From Glycine soja (taxonomy: Eukaryota; Streptophyta; Magnoliopsida; Fabales; Fabaceae): 64,000 nucleotides of DNA. The notes under the pieces are model-generated. The model saw nothing but the letters and a program-made list of their open reading frames with translations. It was not told the origin of the DNA and did no database searches. The DNA is taken from contig NC_041018.1 of NCBI RefSeq assembly GCF_004193775.1, positions 39,162,608 through 39,226,607 of the forward strand, given 5' to 3'. Of the stretch, positions 24,597 to 37,123 are shown one piece after another. Numbering within the stretch: position 1 is the stretch's first letter; every line of letters starts with the position of its first letter. A program made the position numbers and the translations under genes.

Positions 24597-25425
24597 TAAG
24601 CATGGCACCCACGCGGGGTGGGGGTATTTTTTGCCCCGTCCCCATTTCTCGGCTCCCCGCGGGGATCCCGTTTTACATTAAAAAATGTCAAAAATTATAA
24701 AAAAAATATAATTTTTTTGTTTTATCTCAATTTTTCAACAATAATAAATTTAAGGTTTAATTCTAAGTTTAAAACATGACTAAAAATACCAAAAAAAATC
24801 AATAATAATAGTAATAAAATCACACAATTCGAAGTTGTGAAACCCAGAAATGCACGGTGCGATTTGGAGAAGAAAAAGGTGCAACGAAGACTCCCACAAG
24901 TTCACGGCTGAAACGAACAGCGAAGAAGGAACGGTGAAGAAGCAAAGCGAAGAAGTAAAGAGGGTGAAGAGAGTGTGAAATGGTGAAACGAATGATGAAG
25001 AAGTGAAGAAGGAATGAAGGTGAAGCAGTGAAGAATGAACAAAAGTAAAGAATGAAATCAAAGAACGAAGTCTGAATGTTTGATGCGACGTTTTAGGATT
25101 TAGGTAATGTTTGTGTCTTTGTGACTCGTGAGATATTACTTATATATTTGATAATTTTATTTTGTATTTTTTTTACTAGTAAAATATTATATTAACCCTT
25201 ATATTTATGTTATACATATTATAAGTTATGATCATATATAAGTAAAATTCTATATACACGGGAATACTGGAATCTTGTAGGATGGGGAGCATAATCTCCG
25301 TCCCCGAATTAGCTGCGGGGGTTTTTCGTCCCCATCCCCGCAGTAAATTTTTCCCCGATTGTAGGGTCCCGAATGGGGAAGTCCCCGCGGGGATCCTCCA
25401 TTTATGGGAAGAATTGACATGCCTA
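24597..25425. mobile_element. Non-autonomous hAT-type element with 8-bp target duplication
   Basis: An 829-base unit is flanked by perfect 8-bp direct repeats CTTAATAG (24589-24596 and 25426-25433), the duplication length of the hAT superfamily. The termini are imperfect inverted repeats: TAAGCATGGC at the left and GACATGCCTA at the right. Both subterminal regions are strikingly GC-rich (CCCCGCGGGGATCC at about 24655-24669 and 25383-25397, in inverted orientation) while the surroundings are AT-rich. The interior has a GAAGAAGTGAA-type low-complexity tract (24860-25060) whose antisense frame is not convincing. There is no transposase, so the element would depend on an autonomous partner. Confidence 0.8.
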
Positions 25426-25433
25426 CTTAATAG

Positions 25434-26958
25434 AAATAAATTACTACTAATTGAGACAACCATTATTGGTCTCAATAATAAAATTTTTATTATTGAAGCA
25501 ATGCAATAATAAATGTTGTCAACTGTTGTTGGTTTGGAATAAATGGAATCAACTTTGGAGATGGATACAACGACTAATTTTGTACTATGTATGATCCACT
25601 TGCAAATCCAAATCTAGTCCAAAATCTTCTCCTTTTTACTATAATCTAACCCTTGTCTGTGACTTTGTGCCTTGGTCACGGGCATTTGACAATAATATAT
25701 ATACATCAATAAGTGCAAGTGTACGAAATGAGAAGAAAGCTTACAAACATTTTGATGTGGGGTTTTCTGACTCGACTTTATTCGAAAAATATGGAAGCAT
25801 GATATTAATTTCTTTGCCTTCAGCTAAATCAACTCAGCAGCTTTGGACTCAATCGATGTAAACAACTATCAGTTTTCATATGAAGAGAAAGCATATCTAC
25901 TAAATCTACCTCGTTAACGAATACAGTCATAAAAGAATGGACAATTTTCATCATATTTTTGCACAACGTTTCATGTTAGAGTTTAATTTCTATATATTGT
26001 TATTGTAAAAAAAAATTATACTGTATCAATCAATAGAAAAATTATGGTATTGTCTGCTTAATTTTTTCTTTTTTTAAGTGTTGAAAGTATCACTTTTGAA
26101 TTGGTTAGATTTTGATTTCTCCAAAGGTCATGTTACTTAAAGTTGAATTGGAAGAAAATTTAAACTGAATGGAAATGTAATATTCCAATTTTCTTTATAA
26201 ACCTTACCAAAAGCACTTGGTAAACTTTAAAGATCGAGTTAAATTGAATTCGATTCACATTTAGGCAAAAGAAATAAATATTGCGTACAAGTTCAAATAT
26301 TTGTCCTGAATCATAAGGTTAAAATCACTACCGAATTCAATTTTAACAAATTGAATAATAAGATCTTATGTACTAATTAAATCTTAATCAATGATATTGA
26401 CATTTTAACTTGATTTATCATTTGTCCTCAATTAGAAAATTAAATACTATTGGTTTGACGAAAAAAAAATTCCATAACTAGTTCTTTGATTTTAAGTATA
26501 TTTGTTAGAATCAAAAGTGAAAAGCCTGTGTGAAATTGATAACTTCAAACAATTTATCTCTACCAACCATGTATAGCTTTTAATGAAATTATTGTAAATG
26601 TCAAAGTAACAATTTATCATTGAAAGCCTGTGTGAAAATGTATTTTACTCTTCATCTTATCCGTAAGTTATGGTATTATTCAGCATTCATATTTTTAAGA
26701 TTTATTTTTCAAAGGAAAAATAGGTATTAGGTGTGCGCACAACTAGACACATCACTTGCAGTTGCAGAAGAGAAATGGATATATTTTTTGTAGGTGTGCT
26801 ATGATATCAGTCCTTGCTAAATAGTGAATTAAGTACAAACTTATATCCCAAGCAATTGAGTTTTGCCTAGAATAAAATGACTGTGGAATAATTGTATAAT
26901 AAATTTAATTTAATACATGAGCTACCAAAGACTCAAACATTCAAGGTATACAACATAT
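25434..26958. other. Intergenic, nothing recognised
   Basis: AT-rich sequence between the hAT-type element and the 3' end of the kinesin gene. The frame at 25667-25861 has no recognised domain. No repeat with clear ends and no RNA gene was seen. Confidence 0.5.
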
Positions 26959-29900
26959 CTAGTCCTTAAAACCAAAAGATTTGGGCACCAAGATTGTAGT
27001 CTGGGCTCTCCAATTCTCAATTTTGGTCTTAAGATCACTATGAAAGGAAATGAGTGATTTCTGACGATTAGTAAAAGCTGCAGCAATCTGCTTAACTTCC
27101 CCTTCTATATTTTTCCTTCTCAGCACTTCAGTATTTAACTCTTTCAAAGCATTTTCCTTTTGGCTGGAAACCATTGATAGCTTCTCTGATGATTCAGAGA
27201 ACTTCTGCAGCAAAGAGTCTCTTTCGACCTTCAACAGTAGTAACTCCCTTTCTAGGTTTTCATATCTTTCATTTAAATCATCCTTTGCAGTTTCACCTCC
27301 CAAATCAGAGCCCTTAAGTCAAAAAAATTTAGTTTAGGATAATCAAGAACAGCCTACTATGCTTTGTCTCAAACTTTATGCTATAATGCAGTTCTATATT
27401 TTCACCTATGATGCCCTTTAGAAAACTGAATGCACAGATCTTTGCATAATCTAGTGAAAAACATCCTATAGACTTTTCAATCTGCAAGCGGCTTCCTTTA
27501 GCCTGAGTTTTAATCTCTCAACAATTCAGCCTTTTATTCTCTTCAATGGCATCTGATTCTATAAAAAGCTAAAGAGAAATAAAAAACAAATCTGTAACTC
27601 TACAGAGTGATTTTCCTGACTGTTTATTATTCCTACCCAATAGAAATTCCTCAGCTTTACCCAACATTCAATGAGTTCATTTTGGAGGTACTGACAATTC
27701 ATATGGATAGGACAAGCTAACACAATATGAAGCAAGTTGACTCTTCTAGAGACCTACTTGTAACATACAGGGAAAGAAACCAGACACCATTGCCATCATT
27801 TGAAGGTTATTATAAGGACAATAATGTATAATTATACATTTGAAGGGTATGCACTATTTGCAACAAGGAGACCATGAGAGGAATCTCGATAAATAACACA
27901 TTTTATTTCTTTCAAGTCTTGTGTTACACACTTACACGCATATTCCTCAAGGAAAGAAATGAGACATCAATTATTTATATCCTTCTATAATTTCTTAATC
28001 ATTTCTATCTTACAAGTGCCAGGTAAGGCTTCAGTTACTATTGTACTAAAGCAATGGAGTTCTGAAAAGACAGAAGCCCTAAAAATAAGACAAAGAATAA
28101 AACTATGATTGATGATTTATATCTTGATATTTGTGAGCAGACAACTACCTTGGGTTCACAGCTGCACTTATGTTTCCACTCCTGTCCTGTTATTGAGGTT
28201 TCGGATAACTCCAACGATGTAATTATGTTATCAATCCTCTGACGAAACTCTTTTTGGTGTTCATTGATTAGAGCACTGTTTCCGGTGGAAGACCTTTCAC
28301 CACCCGTATTCACAGCAAAATGACCTTCCAAAGTTGCAAATAGATGATCTCCAATTTCACTCATGGTTGAAAGTATCTTCGCAGTTGATAATGTGCCACC
28401 CGATGCAAATCTCTGTTTAGAACACATGAGAAATTATTTTAGATTCTTGAAATGATCAAGGCAAATTATGTTTGACAGAAACTAATATATGGTGCACTCA
28501 TTCAACCTGCATTACTGACAAAGCCTCCTCAAAGCTATCTTTGAAGTTTCCCTCAGATTCAGATAACCTCAGAGGTAATTCATGAGTTAGTCGTGTTTCT
28601 TGTTGATGTTTGGGTGTCTCAACGATTAATTGCTTGCTTGATGGCACTTCTTCTGAATGCTTTTGCTGGATTTACATACATTAACACAGAGCCAAGCATA
28701 ATACAGACAACAGGTTACAAAAAGAGTTCAAACAGCAAATGCTAGTAATACATAACATCATTTCAGTTTCACAAATGTGATTGAGATAGGATATCTCTAT
28801 CAGATACTGACCTCGAGTTCATTTATTCTTTCTTTAGCTAGTTCCAGTTGTTTCCTCAAATCTTGAACCTCTCGTTCATACTTCTCAATTTCACTTGTAC
28901 AACCCTGACAAACATAAGCCAAATGAAAATAAGTAACAACAACAAAAAACGCAGCATATACTTCTTAATTAGTAAATAAGGATATTAAAATGTGTTACTT
29001 AAAAGCCACGCATAAGCCACAGGGGCATAAACTGTTATTAAAATTAGTGAACACTTGAACTACGAAAAAATTTACACAAATTCCAGTTTTCATTTCAAAG
29101 CTTAAATACATGATCATGATAAGGTGAGTCTAATGGTTGGATACCATTTCGCGATAATAGTGAAATCAACAGGAATAGTTCAACAACAATAGAGGAGGAA
29201 ATGTTGCAAAATCCATAAACCAAACAAAGAAAAATAATTTCCATCAAGTATGTCTAGACAACAATCTCTCTTCTGTCTTGTATCTTCATTTGTGGGGGAC
29301 AACCTGTGCATAGCACTACTCTTCCTTTACTCTTAACTTTGTCCCTTTGGGGGGAGATGTGGATGGATGCGAAACAAAAGAAATGCAAGAGCAAAACATA
29401 AAAGAAAGTTCCTTTGGAAAAAAGATTAATAAATATGAACTCACAACAGTTGCATCACTTGTCGGGAATGACTGAACTTTTCGGTTGGTGGGAGGAGTAG
29501 TTTGAAGGGAATCAAGGTCCGCAATATAACCATTGTTCATTTTCACCCACATATCTTCATCAGCCACATTACAGAAAGCATCTGGAAGGGGGCTGTGATC
29601 TGGCAATGTTGAATTCTTTGATCGCCTGGCTACAAAAGCATTGGGATCTACCTTAGGAGATTTGAAAATATCTCCTTGAGATATACTACTACTAATGTCA
29701 CTGTACTCTTCCACAAATCCGCGCCTAAAACATCCCGATCCCTAATAGAGAAAATGGTCAAAAAAATATCAGGAAGAATGGGAAAAGTAAATCCTATAAA
29801 GCAGCATAAAATATCAGTGGAACAAAAAATTTCATGCAAATTTAGATTAACTAAGGACCTAATGATAATTTCAGATAAATGGTGTACCTGATTGTCATTC

Positions 29901-32900
29901 GTCCCACAATCTGAGAAAGATTTAGTAGTGCAAGAATTTTCAATTTTCATCCGTTGCTCCCTAATCCATTGATCACGTGATTTCCTCTCTTCTTGCAGTT
30001 CCATTTCAAGCTTCCCACGCTCCATTTCATACTGTACAGTGGAATATGAACATTGAACAGATAATTAATTAACACAAAAAAAATAGAGTTAATTTGAATG
30101 TTAAAGAATGAATTTTTATTATGTAAGACCTACCTTGAGCAAATCGTTCCTGAGTTTAAGAATCTCTTGCTCGAGCACCTCAGCATGGGATCCCTAAATA
30201 GAAAATTATTATTATATAAGATTTTCTTTTGTGAATGTACAAATTATCATCAGGTGATGATTACCTGAAGCTTCTTACGTAGCTCCTCTATCTCTAATTG
30301 TTGCCGTTTTAACAAGGCTGCTTCCGTCAATATCTGTGAAATTCTAACTGTCAAGACATGGGCTTTGCCAAGTATGGGCTAGAAACAAATACCAGCATGC
30401 AAATGGAAGCAAACCATATAGGCATATAACTAGGTGAGAGGGAATTGAAGGTTTGTTATTGAAAAACCAATGTTAACTATTCCCTGAGAAAAACTAGTAA
30501 AATCTAGAGAGAAGTTTAGGCCGAACCCAATTTCTTGTTCCTTCATTAAATTTAAATTCCTTTTGGCCTCTGTAAGCTTCGTAATATGATTCTCATTTTA
30601 AACATTCAAAGTCTAATATTTTTTCCTCCCATGGTTAGTTACATAGAATATTCACTCAAGTGAATCATCTGGCACTAGGGAACAGAACGCTTTAGTCTGC
30701 TAATATCCTGACGAGCAAGTCTTACCAGTATGTATAAGTTGTTTTAAAATTTCTTCAAACAAGTTTTTTTCCATCTTTAAAAAGCTAATTTGCATGCTCT
30801 GTAAGATCTGCATGGTGGAAACTGATCATTATAAAGTGTTTAATTTCACAATGAATGGAACCTAGGCGTGACTACACATGCACCTGTAAACCTACACCAA
30901 GTTCACATTTATCAAGCAATATTAACATTTAGGGCCAGAAAATAAAATTAAATAGGGTAACAGGATAGTAAACTTGAAGTGCACAAAAATACACGGACCT
31001 CATTCACTTGAACACAATTTGTGATGCGCTTGGCTCTGCTAGCAAACTGAAGAGTTCCCCTTGTTTCTTCAATGTGAATCTGAATGGATTGACGAGTATT
31101 GTTATTAAAATATTTGTAATCTCCAAAGATGAAAAGAGCAACACAAAACCGAAATCAAAGCCTCTACCTCTTCTGGTGCTATGGTGCAAATAATGGACGT
31201 TTTGGCATTACCACCAAGAGCAGGTTGGAGTATACGAGTTAATTTACTATCACGATACGGGATATGCCCCCTGCCATAAAACAATAAGGGTGGAGCATTA
31301 TTAATTTATCATCTTCCAAAGCCGCTAAAATTAAATTAAAATATTGTACAGAAGGTAGACGAAAAAAATATACACCTTTGCTTTGAACCCTCACTTAGTT
31401 TGTTGATAACGTTCCCCAAAACCATCAAGCTCTTGTTAATATATTTTCCTTCTTTTAAACGTACTCCATCAGCTCCAGTCTTAGCAATCCTTTCAGAACC
31501 AGCTAGATCTACTAAATTCTAATTCCACAAAACTCATCAATAAGCATGCAAATTACCTCAAAGAATTTTTTAATATATAAGGAAGGTGTGAGAAAAGGAT
31601 ACAAACCAAGACTGAAACTCTAACAACATCATTAATTGAACAATCATTGGAAGAATTGGAATCCTTTGCTTTGCTTTCAATCACCTGCATATATTTGATT
31701 ATAGCATATGATTAAGGAGTAATTTTATGAGTAAAGGTATTCTGAGAAACATATATATCACAAATTAAAAAGTTTAGGGGATACCATTCTAAATATTGTG
31801 TGCGATCTGCTACTCCTTACATTCATATTTGTCTCACCAAAGTGTCTGTTAACTATAAAAATATCAAAGAACAATTTTCAACTTAAATATGGAATGCATG
31901 TATGTTCAAACTTCAGAGAAAATTATAAGAATATATCTGTATAAACACAAACCTTCCCCTGCTTTAATGAGATTCAGCACTTGTTCAGCATTATTTACAA
32001 TTTCCTCTTTCAGCCCTGCAACAAATACTCCACGCTGGCAAAAATTAAAAACAAAAATCAGCACATTTTACTATATATATGTATCAGATACAAGAACATT
32101 AAATATAAAAAAAGGAATTCGTTTAGCAACTAGGCAACCTCCAAGCTCTCATGAATTTGCAATTTCTGATTTTCAACAACAAGAAGGTCATTAATTTCTT
32201 CGTTGTAGATCTCCATGTAGGAAACTCGTATCAGAAACTCTCGATCAGACATCTGAGGCACCAAATTAGTGGAACCAAATATCAACATCACTTGAATAAC
32301 CACAAACTCGAGAAAATGAAAACCTCGTACTACAGCACTACACCTACCATCTCCATTGTCGCAAATATGTCTCCAACTGCGCGAGGAATCACTCCTGCGT
32401 CAGTTTCAGAACCATTCATGGTGAAAGTCTTGCCACTACTGGTCTGCCCATACGCAAATGCAGTTCCTGAGCATAGCATGTGACATAATCTCAACAAATC
32501 AGCATTTATATTTAGATATTACAAATAATAAATTCCAACACTAAGTGCATGTTTGGATTCACCTAAGATCATCCAAAATCACGTTGAAATACCAGTAATT
32601 TTAAATAAATATTCACACATTTAGTCCGTTGAGAAATTCAATTTTGAGCCGAAACAATTGAATAAAAAATTTGATAATGAGTTTTACTTTCAGAATAAAA
32701 ACATCTGAAAACATAAACCATTTCACTTCAAAATTAATTTTAAACTATTCACTAGATCCCTATAACTGTCCCAATTTTGAGTTTTAGTCCTTGTACAAGA
32801 AAATTATAAGTTTTAGTCCCTATACAGGTTTTTGTAACAGTTTATAGAACTTCTTTACAGTGGTTTTACACCGTAGAACAAATTTTCAGTTAACTCAGAC

Positions 32901-33783
32901 TAAAACTTAAATTTTTATGCAATGTGTAGAAACTAAAACTGATAACTTTCTTCTACAAAGACTAATTTTGTTTTATAAAAAAAATACCAAATTGACAGTT
33001 TAACCTTAATTTTAACAAAAATCAATTTTTACGTGTTTTTTATTTTAAAAAAAAAAACTTCTGAGACTCAAAGTCGATACACCACCAAAGCATACCATAA
33101 TCTGAATGCTCGGCAATAGGCACTGTTTAGTTAGTTACCACTTGAGCTAAGCTAAGACTAAGTGTTTAATTGATTTTTTTTTTTATCAATGGAATCGAAA
33201 ACAATAGAACCAAGGGGTTTACGATACTCGTACACTCCAACTAAGCTAAACCCCTAGGAAAAGTGTATTAATAAAATAAAATGTTTTTTTATCTAAACCT
33301 CCATCGGAGGAACCTTGTTTGAGTGAGGTAGGACTATTATGAGTGGCAAAGTTTTCTCTCCAAGTATTTAAAACGAAAGTTCATCCACTTGGTTAGTGGT
33401 AATATAATGAAATGTTTAGTAGATGCAAGAAACGAATGAGAAATGAATTTGGATACCGTTGAAGCCGTCGAGCGCGGCGTGAATGATGTCCTTGGCGAGA
33501 AGCTCGTAGACGCTAGCATTGGTGCTTCTTTCGTCAAATATGTGATCTGAAAGAACGAGAATTCAATTAACGACGGAAAATTGAAAAACAAAAAAAATAA
33601 AGAGGCTAGAGAAATTACTGATGATATACCGAAAGCGTAAGAAGAAGCAGAGAGTGGAGTGCCATGGATCTTGTGGAGAGAGATGCGGTTATCTTCGACC
33701 TTCCAGAAAGTTCCGACGGAGGAAGAAGAAGAGTCTTGGGAAACCAGTGGGCGAAGACGAACGGCGACGCAGATCTTCTCCAT
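26959..33783 (-). CDS. KIN7N: Kinesin-7 motor protein, KIN-7N type, 18 exons
   Basis: Microtubule motor of the CENP-E-like kinesin-7 group. Exons on the minus strand: 33783-33630, 33546-33457, 32466-32348, 32252-32139, 32034-31953, 31852-31785, 31684-31607, 31518-31376, 31270-31168, 31079-30999, 30333-30265, 30193-30134, 30031-29888, 29741-29445, 28904-28812, 28665-28507, 28412-28149, 27312-26959. All are GT-AG with consistent phases: 2472 nt, 823 residues. The motor domain is N-terminal (about 1-345): P-loop GQTSSGKT at 88-95, switch I NVRSSRSH at 197-204, switch II DLAGSE at 239-244, and [14 protein letters not shown] near 284-297. Coiled-coil-prone segments follow (about 345-400, 535-565, 710-790) with Ser/Thr-rich linkers. 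The start [12 protein letters not shown] is chosen because it is the usual family start; an upstream in-frame ATG at 33882 would add a basic leader. From memory the Arabidopsis KIN-7N (At1g59540) has a near-identical length. Confidence 0.93.
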
Positions 33784-33891
33784 TTTTTTGATTCTCTGAT
33801 GGATGGATAGAGCGGGCTCTGCTACGACCCTTTTTCTCTTTTTCTTCATTTTGAATTTTTGAATTGACGGAAATGCCCTCACTTATCGCGG

Positions 33892-33901
33892 CCCAACGGT
33901 T
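33892..33901 (+). promoter_or_regulatory. MSA-type (mitosis-specific activator) motif upstream of the kinesin
   Basis: CCCAACGGTT matches the first ten positions of the MSA consensus YCYAACGGYYA, bound by three-repeat MYB factors that drive G2/M genes. It lies about 110 bases upstream of the kinesin start codon; the motif works in either orientation. The match is seen; control of this kinesin at G2/M is an inference supported by the known cell-cycle expression of many kinesin-7 genes. Confidence 0.5.
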
Positions 33902-33936
33902 GGCTGAATTTGAATTCTGGACCTTCACAGTTCACA

Positions 33937-33942
33937 CACGTG
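33937..33942. promoter_or_regulatory. G-box CACGTG upstream of the kinesin
   Basis: A palindromic CACGTG lies about 155 bases upstream of the kinesin start codon. G-boxes bind bZIP and bHLH factors. The hexamer is exact; function is unproven. Confidence 0.3.
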
Positions 33943-34340
33943 GACCAACAAGGAGCCGGGCAATTGTATTGTAGTATGTCTCTTATGCATATTTTTTTTA
34001 GGGGTGAATAGACATTTTAATTTCTGTCTTTATATTTATTTTGTAAATTAGTTTTTATTATTTTAAATGTAAAAAATAATTTTTATTTTTATATAAATAT
34101 TATAAAATAATTCTAATAAAGTATATTGTTGACAATTTTAATATCATTTAGACTATTTAAAATGCCTATTTACTGTTTCTTAAAATATAAAAAAACTACA
34201 TGTTGAAACCACTAAACAAACACATCCTAATTAATGAGAATATGATATCCAAGTGACCAACACACACCCGCCGAGAATGATCCCGCGCTTATTCAAAGAC
34301 GGAAACAAGCAAACACCACAGTGGAGCCGAGACGGTGACG

Positions 34341-34602
34341 ATGGACCTCATCATCCTCTCCGACGAAGAAGGCCCCTCAACGCCGTTCCTGCTCCGTCCC
34401 AAGAAACGCTGAACCGAACTGGATCCAAACCCAAACCGCACCGTCTTCGTCATCGACGATGACCCAACCCCTCACAAATCCACCACACCTTCTATCGTTC
34501 CCGAGACTCCAATGTCTGCGCTTTTCGATTCCGAGATTTCAATCGTCCAATGCACAATGCTTTCCGATCCCGCCGTTAGGGTTTCCCCTAAAAAATTATC
34601 CG
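34341..34602 (+). pseudogene. EME1-type crossover junction endonuclease fragment (first exon), broken
   Basis: From ATG 34341 the frame reads MDLIILSDEEGPSTPFLL, hits an in-frame TGA after KKR (34410-34412), then continues as TVFVIDDDPTPHKSTTPSIV, PETPMSALFDSEISIVQC and VSPKKLSG. The order ILSDEE, DDDPTP.K, TPSIVPETP and SEISIV.C matches the N-terminus of plant EME1, the MUS81 partner in junction resolution. A donor-like G/GTATCA follows at 34602/34603. No ERCC4 nuclease domain lies in the window, so it is a truncated, inactive copy. Upstream 34260-34340 looks like its 5' untranslated region. Identification rests on remembered family features. Confidence 0.6.
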
Positions 34603-35063
34603 GTATCAGTAAAATTTGACATTTACAGTAGTTATGGATGCAGCAGTATATGTAAAATTTGACATCCACCTCGCTAAATAAATATTCTTAGCAGCATGTA
34701 ATTCACTTATTCCATTTATAACTTCTCTGTGCATACATGTTTAGTGTGTACCTAGTACTGTAGTTTCATTTTCATCTTGCATTGTTGTTCACGTTGTTTT
34801 TGTGATTGATATGAAAAGCTAGCTTCTGTACTTGCCACCATGAAAGTTCTTGTAATAAAAGACTTTATATTTCATGGTATTGTGAGCATTTCATTCGGGT
34901 TGTGATGCATTTCTTCTCAAACCTTTCGTACATAATCTCTTAAAATACTGTAAAGTGGAATTGAGTTTCAAAAGAAAGTGCACGGTGTGGAGTTGCAAAT
35001 CTAACCATTGAACTTTTCTATAACGCCACCTTTGAGTGCAGCTTGACGTATGCTCTATTATTG

Positions 35064-35163
35064 TCAAACAGAAAAAATGGAAGGGGAGCAGGATACTCAA
35101 TGGGGTGAGAATGGACCAAGAGATTCAAGATGGACTTCAAACTCAATGGGGTTTGGAAGTTCT
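35064..35163 (+). pseudogene. Exon-like segment, possibly a second exon of the EME1 fragment
   Basis: The segment is bounded by an acceptor-like TTGTCAAACAG and a donor-like CTG/GTATATG. One frame stays open through the whole segment, with the phrases DTQWGENGPRDSRWTS and SMGFGSSAG. I cannot place it firmly in a known protein. Its position after the EME1-like exon, inside the same inverted-repeat element, suggests it was captured with its intron. Confidence 0.3.
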
Positions 35164-35400
35164 GCTGGTATATGCTTGTTGACAAATTACATTTGTCATA
35201 TAAATATGTTTACTTACATGTACTAAGACTTTCACATAAACATATCACTAATAATAAAAATTAGATTTTAATAATAAGAACTTATTTGTATAACAGACAT
35301 AAAGATAAAGATTATTTTTTACATTTCAAAAATATAGGAACTAATTTACAAAATAAATACAAAGATAGAGACCAAAATATCTTTTCATTCTATTTTTTGG

Positions 35401-37123
35401 TTGATAACATAGTGGTGTAATATCACCAATTATCTATTATTTATCACTCCTAATTTTGTTTTTCAATTTTGTTTTCTCTTTTTTTTTTCTTTAAAATTCC
35501 TTCTTTTGGTTAAAATCATTGATTTTAACAAGAAGGATTCACCTAATTATAAGAAGTTTGAATAATTAAGGATGGATCCAAAGGAGACAAGTAGAGTCCT
35601 TGCACTCCTCTTCCTTAGAATTATTTGCATATACATGAGAAAAAATATTAATAAAGAAAAATATATAAAAATATGTTTTTAGATTGATATTTGTTTAATT
35701 TTTTTAGTAATAAATGTATATTTAATTTTATTCATAAAATTAACAATAAACATTTTTAAATTTATTATTTATTAAATAAATATTTATTAAAACTTAAGTA
35801 TTTGAATAATTTTGTAAAAAAAATTATGATCCTCTTGATATACTCTAGATCCCTCCTTGTGAATAATATACATTAAATCACAGGTTATATAATCTTCAAC
35901 TTAATTTAATTTCCTGATCACACAAATACTAATTTAGTCGCTAAAATTAATATATAATAGCCATCTTATTCCCTAATATATTAAACGATAATGATAATGA
36001 TTATTATTTTAGTTTGTAAAATCACAAATATAAAGACAAAATTACATGTCACTATTAACGAAGGTTAGGTCCAGTTGAAGAAATTGGTCTCTCTTTACAT
36101 GTTAAACTAGATTTGAATCTCTAAAAAAATTATTTATATTTAATGTCCAATCATATATTAAAAAGAATTGTCTCCAAACAATAATACAAAGAGAAAAAGT
36201 CGTTCATACTTGTTAATTTTATTACTTAATAACTATTAATTTCCATTTCTATACACTAGAGCTAGATGCACCCATAGACTTGACCAAATTTGTTCTTATT
36301 TCTATTTTTAATTTTATATACATTACTCATTTTTGTTTTTATAATTTATTTAATTAATTTCTCAAACTCAACAATATAATCATCCCACGTAAGAATTAAT
36401 TGACACAAAATTATTTCAACTTAACTCATGATTTCATGTTCTAAGTCCTAGATATGTAATTGTAGTTAAATATTCAGATAGAAGATTTTGCTGCCTATAA
36501 TAATCATATCCAACTCTAATAAGTAATTATTATCCATGAAAGATATATGTGATCTAGATTAATAAGAAAACTCAACACATTTGTTTACTATCAGAATCCT
36601 AGAAATAACTACGCTTTCTTACATTCCATTACCATTAATTGCTATTAACTTTTTATTATAATTAGCAATATTATTTAATAAAAAAATAAATTTCATGTTT
36701 ATAAAAAAAGAAAAAAAAAACATTAGTACATGTGCTAGTATAAGCACCCATACTTAAAAGGTCTTAATTGGATAAGTTCCAATGAGAGATCTTATAAGAT
36801 AGTAGTATATATCAATCTTGTTGAGAATAAAGAGAACAACAACCTCTCAATAAAGATGCTCTCGAAGACCTAATATTTAAACTAACTAACATTCAAATGA
36901 TATGTACTTAGTTACAATATAACACTTCAATTGAATGCAAATCATCTCAACATATGTCTTCTTTGATAGAATATGAGGATTTCGTTTTTCAAATGGAATA
37001 TCAAGAGTTTTTTTATACTTTGCATGAATGGAGAGGGCTCAGACTTGAGACTTGAGATGTCGTTTATGGTATAATTTTTTTTTGTTTTTCTTTTAAGAAA
37101 TCTCATTTATGGTATTTAAACTT
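35401..37123. other. AT-rich intergenic, no gene recognised
   Basis: About 1.7 kb with no convincing frame, RNA gene or bounded repeat. Composition is AT-rich with short A and T runs. Confidence 0.5.

Larger units (their letters stand above)
34002..35390 (+). mobile_element. Mutator-like inverted-repeat element carrying a gene fragment (Pack-MULE candidate)
   Basis: The left arm (about 34002-34120) and right arm (about 35275-35390) are inverted copies. Reading inward from each end, GGGTGAATAGACATTTTAAT matches GAATGAAAAGATATTTTGGT, followed by CTTT.TATTTATTTTGTAAAT in both. TATTTTTT-like sequence abuts both outer ends (about 33990-34001 and 35391-35400), a possible degenerate target duplication. 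Between the arms lies a non-transposon gene fragment (34341-34602 and probably 35064-35163). There is no transposase. An alternative is two separate MITE copies flanking a dying gene. Confidence 0.5.

Noticed and set aside
24780..25061. 93-residue minus-strand frame rich in Phe, Ser and Leu
   Set aside because: It is the antisense of a GAAGAAG-type repeat inside the hAT-type element; no recognisable protein.
31004..31193. 61-residue frames on both strands
   Set aside because: They straddle kinesin exons and introns (30999-31079 and 31168-31270) and are out of frame with the motor.
32551..32740. GTGCATGTTTGGATTC start in a kinesin intron, like a legume MITE end
   Set aside because: Only one end is recognisable; without the partner end or a target duplication I did not list it as an element.
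33784..33882. Upstream in-frame ATG that would add 33 basic residues to the kinesin
   Set aside because: Family members begin at the [16 protein letters not shown] start, and the upstream stretch is better explained as 5' untranslated sequence; not excluded completely.
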